The translations under genes were made by a program, and so were the position numbers. From positions 3,844,001 to 3,908,000 of the forward strand of contig NZ_JAUSWY010000001.1 of assembly GCF_030815585.1 (NCBI RefSeq): a stretch of 64,000 bases of DNA. Direction: 5' to 3'. Origin of the DNA: Arthrobacter pascens (GTDB taxonomy: Bacteria > Actinomycetota > Actinomycetes > Actinomycetales > Micrococcaceae). This document shows, one piece after another, positions 35,602 through 44,628 of this stretch (the first letter of the stretch is position 1; each line of letters begins with the position of its first letter). Under the pieces are notes generated by a model. The model searched no databases. It was given only the letters and a program-made list of their open reading frames with translations, and was not told the origin of the DNA.

Positions 35602-36612
35602 TCACGACACTTTGCCAGTCCATTCCGGGTAGCTCTGCCGGTAGACATCCTTGATGATGCGCAGCGATTTTTCGGCCTCTGCGGGGCTGATCCAGAACGG
35701 CTCCGCCTCGTCCAGCCGGCCATAGAAGTCGCTGATCAGCAGCTCGTGGGATACACCCCAGTAGGACCGGCCCCCGGAGCCGCTCGTGCGCTCCGGAATG
35801 ACGTCCACCCGCCCGTCATTATGGTTGACAGTGAGGTCGCCCTTCAGGCTCAGGACGGCTTTCTCGGTGACAACGTCGAGTGCCACCGGGGCGTTGAAGG
35901 CATTGGCTAGGGTGGCATAGAACGCACTCCGGGCACCGTTGGCATGTACCGCCACGAATTCCGCGGTGTCTTCCACTTCGATGGTGCCGCCCAGGAATCG
36001 CGTCGAAGCATTTCCCGTGACCGTGACAACGTCACCCACCAGCCACTGGAGCAGGTCTACGGTGTGGATGGCCTGGTTCATCATCAGCCCGCCTCCGCCG
36101 CTGGCCCAGGTCCCCCGCCAGGGGCGGTTTTCGTAGTACTCGGCGGAGCGCTGCCACATCACCGTTGCCGAGGCCCCCACCACAGCCCCCAGCTCGCCCG
36201 ATGATAGCAGGGCGTGCATGGCCTGCGCCGTTGCGTTGTACCGGTTCTGGAAGCACACTGCGATTTTCGCCGGGCTTGCCGAGGCGGCCTCCACCAGCCG
36301 CCGGCCTTCTGCCAAGGTGTGGGCCAAAGGCTTCTCCACAATGACGTTGACGCCACGCTCCAGGCAGTCCGCGGCCACCGACGCGTGCTGGTCATGCGGG
36401 GTGCAAATGTGCACCACGTCCGGACGGACCGCCTCGATGAGGCTCAGGTGGTCGGCGAAACCAGGCACGCCGTAGGCGGCCACGGCGGCAGCCAGCCGCT
36501 GCGGATCCGGATCGCAGACCGCAACCAGCGTGGCGCCGTCGAGCTTTGCAAGTGCCTCGAAGTGCACTGTCGAAACATCACCGCAGCCGATGACCGCCGC
36601 CGTCGTGCTCAA
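35602..36612 (-). CDS. Gfo/Idh/MocA-family NAD(P)-dependent sugar dehydrogenase (second copy)
   Basis: A 336-residue oxidoreductase related in architecture to the one at 28044 but distinct in sequence. Rossmann motif VIGCGDVSTVHF at residues 7-18, catalytic Lys94 in VEKPLAH, and GGGGLMMNQAIHTVDLLQW with His183 and Asp186. It overlaps the preceding epimerase gene by four bases (ATGA), so the two are tightly coupled. In known 3-keto-sugar pathways such as levoglucosan use, one family member oxidises the glycoside and a second reduces the keto product. A similar division between the two copies here is plausible but unproven. Confidence 0.85.
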   Translation of the reverse strand: MSTTAAVIGCGDVSTVHFEALAKLDGATLVAVCDPDPQRLAAAVAAYGVPGFADHLSLIEAVRPDVVHICTPHDQHASVAADCLERGVNVIVEKPLAHTLAEGRRLVEAASASPAKIAVCFQNRYNATAQAMHALLSSGELGAVVGASATVMWQRSAEYYENRPWRGTWASGGGGLMMNQAIHTVDLLQWLVGDVVTVTGNASTRFLGGTIEVEDTAEFVAVHANGARSAFYATLANAFNAPVALDVVTEKAVLSLKGDLTVNHNDGRVDVIPERTSGSGGRSYWGVSHELLISDFYGRLDEAEPFWISPAEAEKSLRIIKDVYRQSYPEWTGKVS

Positions 36613-37457
36613 GAGAGTTCAACCCCGTTCTTCGCCGCGAGCGCAGCGAAGGCGCGGGCCGCGATGCCGAAGGCTACCGGGCCCGAGAAACCGCCAAGCT
36701 CGTGGGCGCTGGCCAAGTGGGGTTCCAGCGAGGCGAAACCGGCGAAGCCGTCCGCCTTCAGAGCAGCGATGGTGGCGTCCAGCTCGCCGTCGCCCTCTCC
36801 GGAGGGCACCACTTCGCCGGTGGTGGAGAGCGCGTCCTTGACCTGGAAGTACTCGAGGTAGGGGCGCAGCATCGCGTAGCCCTCGGTGAAGGGCTTGACC
36901 CCCACCTGGACGAAGTTCGCATTGTCCCACGCGATGCGCAGCGCCGGGGAGTCCACGGACTGCATGATGTCCAGCACGCGCTGCGGAGTATCGCCGTAGA
37001 TGCCCTTTTCGTTTTCGTGCAGAAGCACGACGCCGGATTCCTCAGCGAGCGCTGCCAGCGCGCCCATGCGGATGAGGACGTCCTCACGGATGTCTTCGGC
37101 GCTCCGGTCTTCCGCCCGGTAGAACGAGAAGATGCGGATGTACTTGGTATCCAGGCCCTTGGCCACGGAAATGACCTGGCGGAGGCGTTGCAGCTCGTGT
37201 TCCACCGGCAGGCTCACCTCCACCTTGCCAATGGGGCTGGCCACTGCCGAGACCTTGAGGCGCTTTTCATCGAGGATTTCCTTGAGTCGGGCAACCTGCT
37301 CCGGTTCCAGCTGGGAGACATTGGTGCCCCAGGCGCTGCGCACCTCGATGTGGCTCGCGCCCAAGGCCAGCAATACGGCAGCCTGCACGGCGGGATCCGG
37401 ATCTATCTCGTCGCCGAAACCTGAAAGGGGCCAGACTGCGATTGTTGTTTTGCTCAC
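36609..37457 (-). CDS. Sugar phosphate isomerase/epimerase-like TIM-barrel protein (second copy)
   Basis: A 282-residue xylose-isomerase-like TIM-barrel protein. Metal-site segments in order: HIEVRSAWG, LLHENEKGIYGD, LRIAWDNANFVQ, YFQVKDAL, GEGDGELDATIAAL and ASLEPHL. The GTG start at 37457 is chosen for its CCAGGAG site and the family-like first strand; upstream codons have no match. Sequence similarity to the copy at 29252 is low by eye, so the two are not a recent duplication. First gene of a two-gene operon under the operator at 37570. Confidence 0.82.
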   Translation of the reverse strand: MSKTTIAVWPLSGFGDEIDPDPAVQAAVLLALGASHIEVRSAWGTNVSQLEPEQVARLKEILDEKRLKVSAVASPIGKVEVSLPVEHELQRLRQVISVAKGLDTKYIRIFSFYRAEDRSAEDIREDVLIRMGALAALAEESGVVLLHENEKGIYGDTPQRVLDIMQSVDSPALRIAWDNANFVQVGVKPFTEGYAMLRPYLEYFQVKDALSTTGEVVPSGEGDGELDATIAALKADGFAGFASLEPHLASAHELGGFSGPVAFGIAARAFAALAAKNGVELS

Positions 37458-37569
37458 GCGGATCTCCTGGGTTTTGCGGCCGCCGCGCAGGCAGCTCGCC
37501 TTCGGCTCCAGCGCGGTGACGCAGTTCACAAACGGTGTCCATCCCAGTTTAGCTAGATCAGCCATCAAA

Positions 37570-37585
37570 TGACAACCGATTGCCA
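37570..37585. promoter_or_regulatory. LacI-type operator between divergent lacI and the second dehydrogenase operon
   Basis: TGACAACCGATTGCCA matches the other operators. Minus-strand boxes TTGTCA and TAAACT are 18 bases apart, and a plus-strand pair TTGCCA and CATTCT is possible, so one site could control both directions. Confidence 0.65.
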
Positions 37586-37693
37586 AAAACCGACAATCTG
37601 TGGCATTCTTTGCTGATGGATCTGTGTCGGCAGTCACAGGCCCTCCCCTGACCGGCCATAACGGCCCGGCCACCACGTTCAGAGAGGAGCGCC

Positions 37694-38731
37694 GTGGCTA
37701 CGACGCAACCAGCAGCTGTGGACCGCCCGCCCACGATCCACGACATCGCCGCACTCTGCGGCGTGGCGGCATCCACCGTTTCCCGGGCGCTCTCCTCGCC
37801 GGACCGCGTCAACATCCGGACGCGCCAGCGGATTGAGGCGGCTGCGGCCCAGCTGCACTACATCCCCAACAGCCAGGCCAAGGCACTGAGTTCCGGGCGC
37901 ACGGGCGCAGTGGGGGTGCTGGTCCCGGACATCACCAACCCCTTTTATTTCGACCTCATCCGGGGCACCCAGCTTCAGCTCAAAGCGGCCGGCTACACCC
38001 AGCTGCTGGTGGACACGGAGGAATCGGACGAGGTGGAGGCCAGCACCATGGAACAGCTGCGCAAGAGTGCGGACGGAATCGTGGTGACTGCCTCCCGGCT
38101 CAGCGACGAAGCCCTGCTGGCCGCGGCGGCGAAGATGCCCATGGTCACCATCAACCGGGACGTCCCCGGAGTGCCTGCGGTTCTCATTGACACGCCGTCC
38201 GCCACAAGCCAGGCCCTCGACCACCTCATCTCGCTGGGCCACACCCGGATTGCCTACATCGCCGGCCCTGCCACGTCCCAGTCCAGCACACGCCGCTGGG
38301 CCGCCCTGTCCGAGGCCGCCGAGGAACGCGGCGTGGAAGCGCGCCGGCTGGGACCGTTCGCGCCCAAGACGCAGTCCGGCGCAGCCGCCGCGGACGCCGC
38401 CGTGCACAGCGGAGTGACAGCCTGTATCGCGTTCAACGACCTCATCGCCATCGGCATGCTCCAGCGCCTTCGCGAACGCGGCATCCGTGTTCCGGAGGAC
38501 ATGAGCATTGTGGGCTGCGACGACATCTTCGGCGCGGACTTCTGTAACCCGCCCCTGACGACGATGGCCTCCCCGATCGAACAGGCCGGGCGGGTGGCCG
38601 TTTCCATGCTGCTGGCGCAGCTGAACCCCCTTGCAGGCGGTGGTACCCGCAGCCGGTCCGTGATGCCAACGCATCTGACGGTCCGCGGCTCCACCGGGCC
38701 CGCGCCTGCACCTGGTCCGACAGCGCCATAA
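37694..38731 (+). CDS. LacI-family transcriptional regulator
   Basis: A 345-residue regulator. Helix-turn-helix and hinge at residues 14-65 (TIHDIAALCGVAASTVSRALSSPDRVNIRTRQRIEAAAAQL), then the sugar-binding domain with GVLVPDITNPFYFDLI and FNDLIAIGMLQRL. GTG start with GAGAGGAG upstream. The recognition helix AASTVSRAL is very close to NPSTVSRAL of the LacI at 26849, so both may read the same operators. It is divergent from the epimerase-dehydrogenase operon across the operator at 37570, suggesting autoregulation and local control. Confidence 0.9.
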   Translation: MATTQPAAVDRPPTIHDIAALCGVAASTVSRALSSPDRVNIRTRQRIEAAAAQLHYIPNSQAKALSSGRTGAVGVLVPDITNPFYFDLIRGTQLQLKAAGYTQLLVDTEESDEVEASTMEQLRKSADGIVVTASRLSDEALLAAAAKMPMVTINRDVPGVPAVLIDTPSATSQALDHLISLGHTRIAYIAGPATSQSSTRRWAALSEAAEERGVEARRLGPFAPKTQSGAAAADAAVHSGVTACIAFNDLIAIGMLQRLRERGIRVPEDMSIVGCDDIFGADFCNPPLTTMASPIEQAGRVAVSMLLAQLNPLAGGGTRSRSVMPTHLTVRGSTGPAPAPGPTAP

Positions 38732-38813
38732 CTCCGTGCACGACTCGGGCGGACCGTGCCGAACCGGCGGAAACAGTTGAGCGATGTTGACACCGCTGAC
38801 TAGGCTGGGACAC

Positions 38814-39635
38814 ATGCGCGAACTCCAGGCCACCATCATTGAAGAAATGGGCGTGCAGCCCCGGATCGATCCCGCTGGGGAGGTGCGCAAACGCGTGACT
38901 TTCCTGAAGGACTACCTCAAGGCGACCCGGACCCAGGGCTTTGTCCTGGGCATCTCGGGCGGCCTGGATTCGTCCCTTGCCGGAAAGCTGGCCCAGCTCG
39001 CGGTCACAGAACTGGAGGCTGAGGGCACGGAGGCCAACTTCGTGGCCGTCCGCCTGCCCTACGGTGTCCAGCACGACGAGGATGACGCCCAGGCAGCGCT
39101 GGACTTTATCCAGCCCAAGACGGAGTGGACGTTCAATATCTCCGCGGCCGTGGACGGCTTCGAGGATGAGTTCGAGAAGACCGCCGGCGCCTCCATCTCC
39201 GATTTCCACAAGGGCAACACGAAGGCCCGGGCACGCATGACCGCCCAGTACGCACTGGCCGGCGAATACAACTACCTGGTGATCGGCACGGACCACGGCG
39301 CCGAGTCCGTCACCGGGTTCTTCACCAAGTATGGCGACGGCGGCGCAGACATCCTTCCGCTGTTTGGCCTGAACAAGCGCCAGAACCGTGCGCTGCTTGC
39401 GGAACTGGGCGCTCCCGCCCGGGTCTGGGAAAAGGTGCCCACGGCCGACCTTCTGGACGACAGGCCCGGCCGCACTGATGAGGACGAGCTTGGCGTCAGC
39501 TATGACCAGATCGATGATTACCTTGAAGGCCGTGAGATCCCTGAGGCGGCGGCCCAGCTGATTGAAGAGAAGTACCTCCGCACCCGGCACAAGCGGACCG
39601 TCCCGGTCACCATCTTCGAGACTTGGTGGAAATAA
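38814..39635 (+). CDS. nadE: Ammonia-dependent NAD synthetase NadE
   Basis: A 273-residue enzyme that converts deamido-NAD to NAD with ATP and ammonia. The ATP pyrophosphatase loop is [17 protein letters not shown], with [14 protein letters not shown], then [15 protein letters not shown] and [25 protein letters not shown], and near the end YLRTRHKR. It has no glutaminase domain, so it is the short form like E. coli NadE. The ATG at 38814 matches the family start; the frame extends ten codons further upstream. It is convergent with the oxidoreductase gene 22 bases downstream. Confidence 0.95.
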   Translation: MRELQATIIEEMGVQPRIDPAGEVRKRVTFLKDYLKATRTQGFVLGISGGLDSSLAGKLAQLAVTELEAEGTEANFVAVRLPYGVQHDEDDAQAALDFIQPKTEWTFNISAAVDGFEDEFEKTAGASISDFHKGNTKARARMTAQYALAGEYNYLVIGTDHGAESVTGFFTKYGDGGADILPLFGLNKRQNRALLAELGAPARVWEKVPTADLLDDRPGRTDEDELGVSYDQIDDYLEGREIPEAAAQLIEEKYLRTRHKRTVPVTIFETWWK

Positions 39636-39657
39636 CTCGCCACGCTCCTCTGCCTAA

Positions 39658-40572
39658 CTATGGCAGCAGGACGATCTTGCCGCGGCCGTGCCCCGTGCGG
39701 CTGACCTCCAGGGCATCGGCAGCTTCTGCGAGCGGGAACCGGTGCGCGATGGTGAAGGTGAGGAGGCCTTCGGCGGCGATCGTGGCCACGTCCTCGATCC
39801 GGCCCTCCAGTTCTTGCACGGCGGCGATCCCGGCTTCCTCGGAATGCCGGCTGGGAACCGTGACCACAGCCTTACCGCGGTCCCGGAGCAGCTCCACGGT
39901 GGCAGCAACAGACTCCTCGGTTCCCGCAGCATCGAGTATGGCGGTCACCGGTCCAGAATCTTCAGCAAGAGAGCTAATGCGTTCCACCAGGCCTGGCCCG
40001 TAGGTGACGGCCTCGGCGCCCAGCTCGCGCAGATACTCCTGATTTGCCCCGGATGCCGTGCCGATCACCCGGGCACCGAAGGCCTGGGCCAACTGGACCG
40101 CGGCCGAACCAACGCCGCCGGCTGCCGCATGGATCAGGACGGTGTCGCTGGCACCCACGCCCAGCTGCTTCAGTGCTGAATATGCTGTTCCCCCGGCCAC
40201 GGGCAGGCAGGCCCCCTGCTCAAAATCGACTCCGGCCGGCAGTGGCGTGAGCTCTTCAGCCGGTACCACCGCCTCCGTCCGGTAGCCACCGGTGAAACCG
40301 TTCCAGATAACTTCATCCCCGACTGCGAATCCTTCGAAGGCCGGGCCCACCGCGGTGACCACTCCCGCAGCCTCGCTGCCGGGAACTTCAGGCAGATCCA
40401 GCGGGGCCATTTCCTTGAGGTAGCCCGCCACAAGCATCCAGTCCGTGGGGTTGACTCCCACGGCACGGAATTCCACGCGCACCTGGCCGGCACCGGGTTC
40501 CGCCAGTTCCTCAGGCCCCACCTGCAGCACGCGTGGATCGCCATACTCATCGAAGTAGATCCTGGTGCTCAT
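39658..40572 (-). CDS. Zinc-independent NADP quinone-oxidoreductase-like MDR protein
   Basis: A 304-residue medium-chain dehydrogenase/reductase. The nucleotide motif is HAAAGGVGSAAVQLAQAFGARVIGTAS at about residues 148-175, and GVNPTDWMLVAGYL and VPGSEAAGVVTAVG are typical of the quinone oxidoreductase branch. The structural and catalytic zinc cysteines of alcohol dehydrogenases are missing. The usual role is reduction of quinones or enones with NADPH. It starts 80 bases from the end of the IclR gene on the same strand, and no specific substrate is indicated. Confidence 0.88.
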   Translation of the reverse strand: MSTRIYFDEYGDPRVLQVGPEELAEPGAGQVRVEFRAVGVNPTDWMLVAGYLKEMAPLDLPEVPGSEAAGVVTAVGPAFEGFAVGDEVIWNGFTGGYRTEAVVPAEELTPLPAGVDFEQGACLPVAGGTAYSALKQLGVGASDTVLIHAAAGGVGSAAVQLAQAFGARVIGTASGANQEYLRELGAEAVTYGPGLVERISSLAEDSGPVTAILDAAGTEESVAATVELLRDRGKAVVTVPSRHSEEAGIAAVQELEGRIEDVATIAAEGLLTFTIAHRFPLAEAADALEVSRTGHGRGKIVLLP

Positions 40573-40651
40573 GTCCCTTGCTCCTTTGGGTGTCCGGCAC
40601 TCTACCGCCAGCCTAAGCGCGCCGTTCCCGCCATCACAACAGTTCTTTGCT

Positions 40652-41440
40652 TCACAACAGTTCCTTGCCCGGTGTCCCCAGCTGGACGGTGATCCGGTGG
40701 GCTTCCTCCATCAGCAGCCGGCCCAGGAAATTCTGGCGGTCTTCGCGGAAACGGGGTTCGATGCCGGTGAGGGAGAGTGCCCAGGCAGGGCGGCCCGCGG
40801 CGTCGAATACTGCTGCACCCATCCCCCAGCTGCCTTCCAGCACCAGGCCCGGATTCACGGCGTAGCCTGTCTGGCGGGTCTTCGCCAGGTTGGCCCGGAC
40901 CACAACTTCGGTGTGGGTGTCGGCGAACGGTCCGGCGTGGACGGGCCAGTTTTCCAGCAGCTGGTCCTGTTCGTCGTCGTCCAGGAAGGCCATGATGGCG
41001 GTTCCCGCCGAGGCGACCCCCAGGGGAAAGCGGACGCCCTCGTGCAGCACAAAGGACCGGACGGGAAAACTGCCCTCCTCCCGCAGCAGGCAGACCGTTT
41101 CCGAACCTCGCCGGATGGAAAAGAAGGCGCTCTCCCCGGTTTCTTCGGCCAGCCGGCGAAGGCTGGGCCGGGCGATCTCCTCCAGCGGGAACCGGGCCGA
41201 GGCGACCGATCCCATCAGCAGGATCTCCGGCCCCAGGACCCAGTTCCCGGTGCGGGCATCGTGATCCAGCAGCCCCTCGGAGGCCAACGAGGTCAGGAGC
41301 CGGTGGACTGTCGGCCGGGTGAGCCCCGACTCCCGGACCAGCGCGACCAGCGGGCTGCCCTCCGGTTTGCGGCCCACGATGCGTAGCAGTCCGGCGATGC
41401 GGCTGACCACCTGGGCCCCCTGCACGGGAAGTTGATTCAT
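40652..41440 (-). CDS. IclR-family transcriptional regulator
   Basis: A 262-residue regulator with a winged helix-turn-helix at about residues 10-70 (QVVSRIAGLLRIVGR, LTRPTVHRLLTSLASEGLLDHD) and a C-terminal effector domain (VRFPLGVASAGTAIMAFL, VVVRANLAKTRQTGYAVNPGLVLEGSWGMGAAVFDAAGRPAWALSLTG). It is divergent from the CoA-transferase operon with 200 bases between, which hold three TCCA-n5-TGGA type dyads. It very likely controls that operon and itself in response to a carboxylic acid effector. Confidence 0.92.
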   Translation of the reverse strand: MNQLPVQGAQVVSRIAGLLRIVGRKPEGSPLVALVRESGLTRPTVHRLLTSLASEGLLDHDARTGNWVLGPEILLMGSVASARFPLEEIARPSLRRLAEETGESAFFSIRRGSETVCLLREEGSFPVRSFVLHEGVRFPLGVASAGTAIMAFLDDDEQDQLLENWPVHAGPFADTHTEVVVRANLAKTRQTGYAVNPGLVLEGSWGMGAAVFDAAGRPAWALSLTGIEPRFREDRQNFLGRLLMEEAHRITVQLGTPGKELL

Positions 41441-41466
41441 TTTGTTCCTCTGAATTGATGACAGAC

Positions 41467-41481
41467 ATCCATATTATGGAT
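41467..41481. promoter_or_regulatory. IclR-type operator 1
   Basis: ATCCATATTATGGAT is a near-perfect dyad close to the IclR start. It shares TCCAnnnnnTGGA with the sites at 41498 and 41590. Confidence 0.6.
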
Positions 41482-41497
41482 AGCAGCCAGTCTATCG

Positions 41498-41510
41498 TCC
41501 ACATTGTAGA
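41498..41510. promoter_or_regulatory. IclR-type operator 2 (weaker)
   Basis: TCCACATTGTAGA keeps the left half and spacing of the other sites with one mismatch in the right half. Confidence 0.45.
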
Positions 41511-41541
41511 ATTGCCGGATTTCCGCGGGAAACTCTTTGCC

Positions 41542-41571
41542 TTGACAGGGTGAATCCTCCTCCCGTACGCT
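41542..41571 (+). promoter_or_regulatory. Promoter of the CoA-transferase operon
   Basis: -35 TTGACA at 41542-41547 and -10 TACGCT at 41566-41571, 18 bases apart, 70 bases upstream of the first gene. The operators at 41498 and 41590 flank it. Confidence 0.6.
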
Positions 41572-41589
41572 CCACATTCAGACATGCAG

Positions 41590-41602
41590 TCCATAAAGTG
41601 GA
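41590..41602. promoter_or_regulatory. IclR-type operator 3
   Basis: TCCATAAAGTGGA, downstream of the predicted -10 box and 38 bases before the ATG of the CoA-transferase A gene. Confidence 0.55.
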
Positions 41603-41640
41603 TAGCCATCGAAGAGCCAAACTCTCAATGAGGAGATGCG

Positions 41641-42363
41641 ATGACCAAACTCAAACCGGCAGCGGCCGAAGCCCTGCGGGATGTCCTGCAGAACGGGATC
41701 ACCTTGGCGGTTGGAGGTTTCGGGCTCAGCGGAATCCCCGCGGACCTGATTGAAGCCGTCCGTGATTCCGGCGCGCAGGACCTGACCGTGGTCTCCAACA
41801 ACATGGGCGTGGACGGCAAGGGGCTCGGCGTCCTGATCGAGGCCGGGCAGGTCCGGAAGGTTATCGCGTCCTACGTAGGCGAAAACAGGCTGTTCGCCGA
41901 GCAGTACCTCGCCGGCAGGCTGGAAGTTGAGTTCACGCCGCAGGGCACCCTCGCCGAGCGCCTCCGCGCCGGCGGCGCCGGCATTCCGGCGTTCTACACC
42001 AAGACCGGGGTAGGAACCCTAGTTGCCGAAGGCAAACCGCATGAGGTGTTCGACGGCGGGACGTACGTCCTGGAGCGCGCCATCCGGGCCGATGTCGCAC
42101 TGGTCCACGCGCACACGGCCGACACGGACGGGAACCTGATCTACCGCTACACCGCGCGGAACTTCAACCCGGTAGTGGCCACCGCGGGTAAGGTCACCAT
42201 CGCCGAAGCCGAAGTCATTGTGGAACCAGGAGCGCTTGACCCCAACCACATCGTGACGCCTGGCGTTTACGTCCAGCGGCTGGTCCAGGCGGGCGGCCGG
42301 GTCAAGGACATCGAGCAGCGCACCGTCCGTCCTCGAGCCGAAGCGATGCCTGTCCCGGCCTGA
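41641..42363 (+). CDS. scoA: 3-oxoacid CoA-transferase subunit A
   Basis: A 240-residue subunit with the typical GGFGLSGIPADLIEAV CoA-binding loop at residues 22-37 and the ITVVSNN-like LTVVSNNMGVDGKGLG, then PQGTLAERLRAGGAGIPAFYT and KTGVGTLVAEGK. With subunit B it transfers CoA from succinyl-CoA or acetyl-CoA to acetoacetate or 3-oxoadipate. The presence of AtoE and a thiolase in the same operon favours acetoacetate or another 3-keto acid over the beta-ketoadipate pathway. GAGGAG precedes the ATG. Confidence 0.9.
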   Translation: MTKLKPAAAEALRDVLQNGITLAVGGFGLSGIPADLIEAVRDSGAQDLTVVSNNMGVDGKGLGVLIEAGQVRKVIASYVGENRLFAEQYLAGRLEVEFTPQGTLAERLRAGGAGIPAFYTKTGVGTLVAEGKPHEVFDGGTYVLERAIRADVALVHAHTADTDGNLIYRYTARNFNPVVATAGKVTIAEAEVIVEPGALDPNHIVTPGVYVQRLVQAGGRVKDIEQRTVRPRAEAMPVPA

Positions 42364-42415
42364 ACGCCGCCTCACGCTGCAACGGGCCACACACTCAACG
42401 GAGAGAAACCTGATC

Positions 42416-43855
42416 ATGACTACTACGCAACTCAAGCACCAGGACGTCCCGCAGAAGGGTCTGGCCCGAATGGCGCAATGGCTCGCCGGCTGGACGCAGA
42501 AGTGGTTTCCGGACGCCTACATTTTTGCCCTCGCCGGCGTCGTGCTGGTCGCTGTGGCGGCACTGGCCATAGGGGCCTCCCCTAAATCTGTTGTCGATTC
42601 CTTCGGCAACGGCTTCTGGGACCTGACAGCGTTCACCCTGCAGATGTCCATGGTGGTGCTGACGGGCTATGTTGTCGCCACATCGCCACCGGTCGCGCGG
42701 ATGATTGATCGCTTGGCGCACGTTCCGAGTAATGCCCGCACGGCTGTCAGCTTTGTCGCTGTGCTGGCAATGTCCGTCTCCTTCCTCAATTGGGGGCTGA
42801 GCCTGATCTTCGGCGGCCTCCTGGCGCGAGCCATTGCCCGCCGCAAGGATCTCGTCGTCGACTACCGCGCCCTCGGCGCGGCCGCCTTCATGGGACTCGG
42901 CGCTGTTTGGGCTTTGGGCCTGTCCTCCTCGGCCGCCCAGCTCCAAGCGACCAAGGCCTCCATTCCGCCGGCGTTGTTGAAAATTACGGGAGTCCTGGAC
43001 TTCGGCACCACCATCTTTACCTGGCAGTCTCTGCTGTCGCTGGCCATCCTAATGCTGCTCACCACCGTGATCGCCCATTTCTCGGCTCCCCGGGGCAGCG
43101 CCATCAGGACAGCCGCCGATCTGGGTGTTGACCTGGACGACCGGCCCGAAGACTCCGAGCCACGGTCGCGTCCGGGCGAATGGCTGGAATACAGCCGGAT
43201 CCTCCCCATCCTCGCGGGTGTTCTCACCTTGGGCTGGCTTATCTCGCAGGTTCTGACCCTGCCCGTTCTTAGCGTGGTCAGTTCGCTCAACGCCTATCTG
43301 CTGGTCTTTTTGGTGCTGGGGCTGGTGTTGCATGGCACTCCCCGCAAATTCCTCCAGGCGGTGACCAAAGCAGTGCCCGCCACGGCCGGAATCTTGGTGC
43401 AGTTCCCGCTGTACGCGGCAATGGCTGCCATTCTCACCAAAGCCACCGGGGCAGGGGGCCTCTCCGTCTCCGAACATCTGGCGCACTTTTTCACCAGCAT
43501 CGGCGGCAACGGGGGTTTCGCCGTCATCATCGCCCTCTACACTGCCGTCCTCGGCATGTTTGTGCCCTCCGGCGGAGGAAAGTGGCTGGTCGAGGCGCCC
43601 TACGTGATGCAGTCCGCCACGGATGTAAACATGAACCTTGGCTGGACGGTGCAGATATACAACATCGCAGAGGCGCTGCCCAACCTGGTCAATCCATTCT
43701 TTATGCTGCCGCTGCTGGCGGTGCTGAAGCTGCGCGCCCGGGATCTGGTGGGCTTCACTTTCCTGCAATTCCTGTTCCACCTGCCGGTTGTGTTGCTGCT
43801 GGTCTGGCTGCTGGGCATGACCTTCGAATTCGTGCCGCCGGTGATACCGAACTAG
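42416..43855 (+). CDS. atoE: AtoE-type short-chain fatty acid transporter
   Basis: A 479-residue membrane protein with about 11-12 hydrophobic segments. The family start [34 protein letters not shown] and [22 protein letters not shown], and [32 protein letters not shown] are characteristic of the AtoE family. It probably imports acetoacetate, butyrate or similar acids, providing the substrate for the CoA transferase whose two subunit genes flank it. Placement of a transporter between the A and B subunits is unusual but keeps the same direction and short gaps. Confidence 0.9.
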   Translation: MTTTQLKHQDVPQKGLARMAQWLAGWTQKWFPDAYIFALAGVVLVAVAALAIGASPKSVVDSFGNGFWDLTAFTLQMSMVVLTGYVVATSPPVARMIDRLAHVPSNARTAVSFVAVLAMSVSFLNWGLSLIFGGLLARAIARRKDLVVDYRALGAAAFMGLGAVWALGLSSSAAQLQATKASIPPALLKITGVLDFGTTIFTWQSLLSLAILMLLTTVIAHFSAPRGSAIRTAADLGVDLDDRPEDSEPRSRPGEWLEYSRILPILAGVLTLGWLISQVLTLPVLSVVSSLNAYLLVFLVLGLVLHGTPRKFLQAVTKAVPATAGILVQFPLYAAMAAILTKATGAGGLSVSEHLAHFFTSIGGNGGFAVIIALYTAVLGMFVPSGGGKWLVEAPYVMQSATDVNMNLGWTVQIYNIAEALPNLVNPFFMLPLLAVLKLRARDLVGFTFLQFLFHLPVVLLLVWLLGMTFEFVPPVIPN

Positions 43856-43905
43856 TCCGGAAACACACCAAATCAACAGCCCCGAAACCATCTGAGGAGA
43901 CCCCC

Positions 43906-44628
43906 ATGGCCTGGACCAGGGATGAAATGGCTGCCATCGCAGCCGAAGAACTGAACGACGGCGACTACGTCAACCTGGGCATCGGCATCCCCACGCTCGT
44001 GGCCAACAATTTGCCTGACGGCGTCCGTGTTGTCCTGCAGAGCGAAAACGGACTGCTCGGCATGGGCCCCTTCCCCTACGAAGGCGAGGAAGACGCCGAT
44101 CTCATCAACGCCGGCAAGCAGACAGTCACTATCCTGCCCGGCGGCAGCATCTTCGACTCCGCCACCTCGTTCGGCATGATTCGCGGCGGCCACGTCAAGG
44201 TCGCTATCCTCGGCGCCATGCAGGTCTCCGCCCACGGCGACCTCGCCAACTGGACCATCCCCGGCAAGATGGTCAAGGGCATGGGCGGCGCCATGGACCT
44301 CGTGGCCGGGACCCCGCGCGTCGTGGTCCTCACGGAGCACATTGCCAAGGACGGCACCGCCAAGATTGTGAAGGAATGCACACTGCCCCTCACCGGCCTT
44401 CGGGTGGTGGACCGGATCATCAGCGACCTCGCCGTGTTTGACCTCGTCAGGACCGACGTGAGGAACGAACACGAAGCAGCCGGGCGGCAGCTCACGCTCA
44501 CCCGCCTCGCGCCGGGTGTCACCGTGGAGGAGCTCCGCGAAAAGACCGAGGCGGAGTTCACCATCGCCTTTAAAACACCTACGCCCGCTCTTGGAGGAGC
44601 AGCGATTTTGGAGGGAACACGGGCATGA
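43906..44628 (+). CDS. scoB: 3-oxoacid CoA-transferase subunit B
   Basis: A 240-residue subunit. The catalytic Glu47 lies in [12 protein letters not shown], which forms the CoA thioester intermediate; [17 protein letters not shown] precedes it, and [42 protein letters not shown] follows. The ATG at 43906 has TGAGGAG six bases upstream; an open frame runs earlier inside atoE but is a shadow. It overlaps the thiolase start by four bases. It forms a heteromer with subunit A at 41641. Confidence 0.93.
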   Translation: MAWTRDEMAAIAAEELNDGDYVNLGIGIPTLVANNLPDGVRVVLQSENGLLGMGPFPYEGEEDADLINAGKQTVTILPGGSIFDSATSFGMIRGGHVKVAILGAMQVSAHGDLANWTIPGKMVKGMGGAMDLVAGTPRVVVLTEHIAKDGTAKIVKECTLPLTGLRVVDRIISDLAVFDLVRTDVRNEHEAAGRQLTLTRLAPGVTVEELREKTEAEFTIAFKTPTPALGGAAILEGTRA

